Shown in pieces: positions 62,699 to 64,000 of a DNA stretch of 64,000 nt. Position 1 is the stretch's first letter, and each line of letters starts with the position of its first letter. Source of the DNA: Erwinia sp039023475. Lineage in GTDB: Bacteria > Pseudomonadota > Gammaproteobacteria > Enterobacterales > Enterobacteriaceae. The translations under genes were made by a program, and so were the position numbers. The DNA lies in NCBI RefSeq assembly GCF_039023475.1, contig NZ_JBCHVB010000002.1, positions 372,001 through 436,000 on the forward strand. The letters run 5' to 3'. Under the pieces are notes generated by a model. It was not told where the DNA came from. It searched no databases and was given only the letters and a program-made list of their open reading frames with translations.

Positions 62699-64000
62699 TC
62701 ATTTGACCAGACCCATCGCCTGCGGCAGCGCCATGGAAATAGCAGGCAGATAGGTCACCATCATCAGCACCATCGCGATGACCATAAAGAACGGCAGCAG
62801 TGGTTTTATCACGCCTTCAATTCTGACATTGCCGACCTTACACCCGGTGAAGAGTATCGGGCCGACCGGCGGCGTAATGGTACCCAGCGAGAGATTAAAG
62901 ACGATCATAATGCCAAAGTGTACCGGGTCCATGCCGAACTGCATGCAGATAGGCAGGAAGATCGGGGTAAAAATCAGTACCGCTGGCGTTGGGTCCATAA
63001 AAGTCCCGACCACCAGCAGTACCAGATTCATGATCAGCAAAATCACCAGGAAGCTGTCGGTAAAGGAGAGCAGGCCGGAGGCGATAAGCGCCGGAATTTT
63101 CGTGAACGCCATCACCCAGGACATGACCGAGGATGCGGCCAGCATGAAGATTACAATGGCGGTCATTTTCGCGGTGGAGAGGAAAATCGCCGGCAGGCTG
63201 GACAGGCTGATATTCCGGTAGATGACCCCCAGCGCCAGCGAATAAACGACCGCGATTGCCGACGCTTCGGTAGCGGTAAATACGCCGGCCAGGATGCCGC
63301 CAATAACCACGACAATCATCATCAGGCTGGGGATCGCATCAAGCAGGATACGGCGGCGTGCGCCTTTTACCCGCACGAGGCGGGAGACCATATAGCCCCG
63401 GCGGCGCGCAATTATGCCGGCCACCAGCATCACGCCGAGCCCCCAGAGAATGCCCGGAATATAGCCTGCCATAAAAAGGGCGGAAATGGAGACGCTGCCC
63501 GCAATGGTGGCGTAGACGATCAGGGAATTGCTCGGCGGAATCAGCATGCCCGTTGGTGCTGAGGCGATGTTAACCGCGGCGCTGAAGGCCGGATCGTAAT
63601 TCTCCTTCTTCTGGATCGGCGACATGATGCCGCCAACGGCAGCGGCCGACGCGACGCCAGAGCCGCTGATGGAGCCAAACAGCATGTTCGCCACCACGTT
63701 GGTCTGCGCCAGAGGTCCCGGCAGAAAACCGCTGACCATCTTGGCACAGTTGATCAGCCGGATGGCAATGCCACCATTGTTCATCAGGTTGCCCGCGAGG
63801 ATAAAGAAGGGGATAGCTAACAGGGCAAAGGAGTCCAGGCCGACAAAAACGCGCTGCGCAGAGGTAAGCACCGCGCCTTCAAACGGCAGTATCAGGGCCA
63901 TGGCGCCGAAAGAAGCAAGGCCAATGCTGATGCTGATCGGCGTACCGATGAGCAGCATAAAAAACACGCCAGAAAACATGACCAGCGCGACGTTAAGTGC
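62699..64000 (-). CDS. TRAP transporter large permease DctM (5' end missing)
   Basis: The large membrane subunit of a TRAP-type, sodium-driven importer for C4-dicarboxylates or similar organic acids. About 434 residues are present and the frame stays open to the end of the window, so the start lies outside. Multiple helices and the family segments FALLAIPFFILAGNLMNNGG, GSISGSGVASAAAVGGIM and FTATEASAIAVVYSLALG are present. The small permease and binding-protein genes (dctQ, dctP) would lie beyond the window. Confidence 0.93.
   Translation of the reverse strand, partial: ALNVALVMFSGVFFMLLIGTPISISIGLASFGAMALILPFEGAVLTSAQRVFVGLDSFALLAIPFFILAGNLMNNGGIAIRLINCAKMVSGFLPGPLAQTNVVANMLFGSISGSGVASAAAVGGIMSPIQKKENYDPAFSAAVNIASAPTGMLIPPSNSLIVYATIAGSVSISALFMAGYIPGILWGLGVMLVAGIIARRRGYMVSRLVRVKGARRRILLDAIPSLMMIVVVIGGILAGVFTATEASAIAVVYSLALGVIYRNISLSSLPAIFLSTAKMTAIVIFMLAASSVMSWVMAFTKIPALIASGLLSFTDSFLVILLIMNLVLLVVGTFMDPTPAVLIFTPIFLPICMQFGMDPVHFGIMIVFNLSLGTITPPVGPILFTGCKVGNVRIEGVIKPLLPFFMVIAMVLMMVTYLPAISMALPQAMGLVK

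Overview
The window is a 64 kb chromosomal segment from a gammaproteobacterium of the order Enterobacterales, most likely family Erwiniaceae (Pantoea, Erwinia or Mixta type). The basis is gene-level similarity and gene order. fadE-gmhA-yafJ-yafK-dinB-pepD-gpt-frsA-crl-phoE-proB-proA-tRNA-Thr(CGU) follows the Escherichia coli order at about 5-6 min with some genes missing. prfB-lysS, ygeA-like and lysR-lysA represent the E. coli 64-65 min area. No rRNA, CRISPR array or complete insertion sequence was seen.

Layout. 1-1.8 kb: end of prfB and lysS. 2.0-4.3 kb: a LuxR-type receptor without a visible luxI, a cupin protein and an amino-acid racemase. 4.3-15.3 kb: an AT-rich accessory block with a LuxR-type HTH regulator, 1.8 kb without a convincing gene, and a nine-gene chaperone-usher fimbrial operon (major pilin, minor pilin, usher, chaperone, four minor pilins, two-domain tip adhesin). 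15.4-23.5 kb: a serine-protease-like lipoprotein, an MFS exporter, lysR/lysA, mtnA and mtnK around a MetJ-type operator, and a DUF2938-like/MerR divergent pair. 23.7-37.9 kb: the conserved fadE-proA block, with visible FadR and LexA operators. 38.1-41.8 kb: a two-gene PQQ-dependent dehydrogenase system and a LysE/RhtB exporter.

42.0-47.2 kb is a small tRNA-associated island. thrW is followed by a two-TM putative immunity protein, a PAAR-domain protein with a putative cysteine-hydrolase tail, small genes, a decayed gene end, a usher truncated at its C-terminus, and a DUF1090 protein. 47.3-51.1 kb: an EvgAS/BvgAS-like two-component system. 51.3-56.5 kb: a tightly overlapping operon of a polar-amino-acid ABC transporter (binding protein and two permeases, no ATPase gene) with three DUF1989 paralogues, next to an RpiR regulator. 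58.2-61.9 kb: an isolated piece of a type VI secretion cluster (VasL-like, TssE, TssA), bordered by a frameshifted IS630-type transposase remnant. The window ends inside a TRAP-transporter DctM gene.

The least explained systems are the ABC/DUF1989 operon, the tRNA-linked PAAR protein with its small membrane partner, and the split membrane PQQ dehydrogenase. Function statements rest on motif reading and family knowledge; no database search was run.
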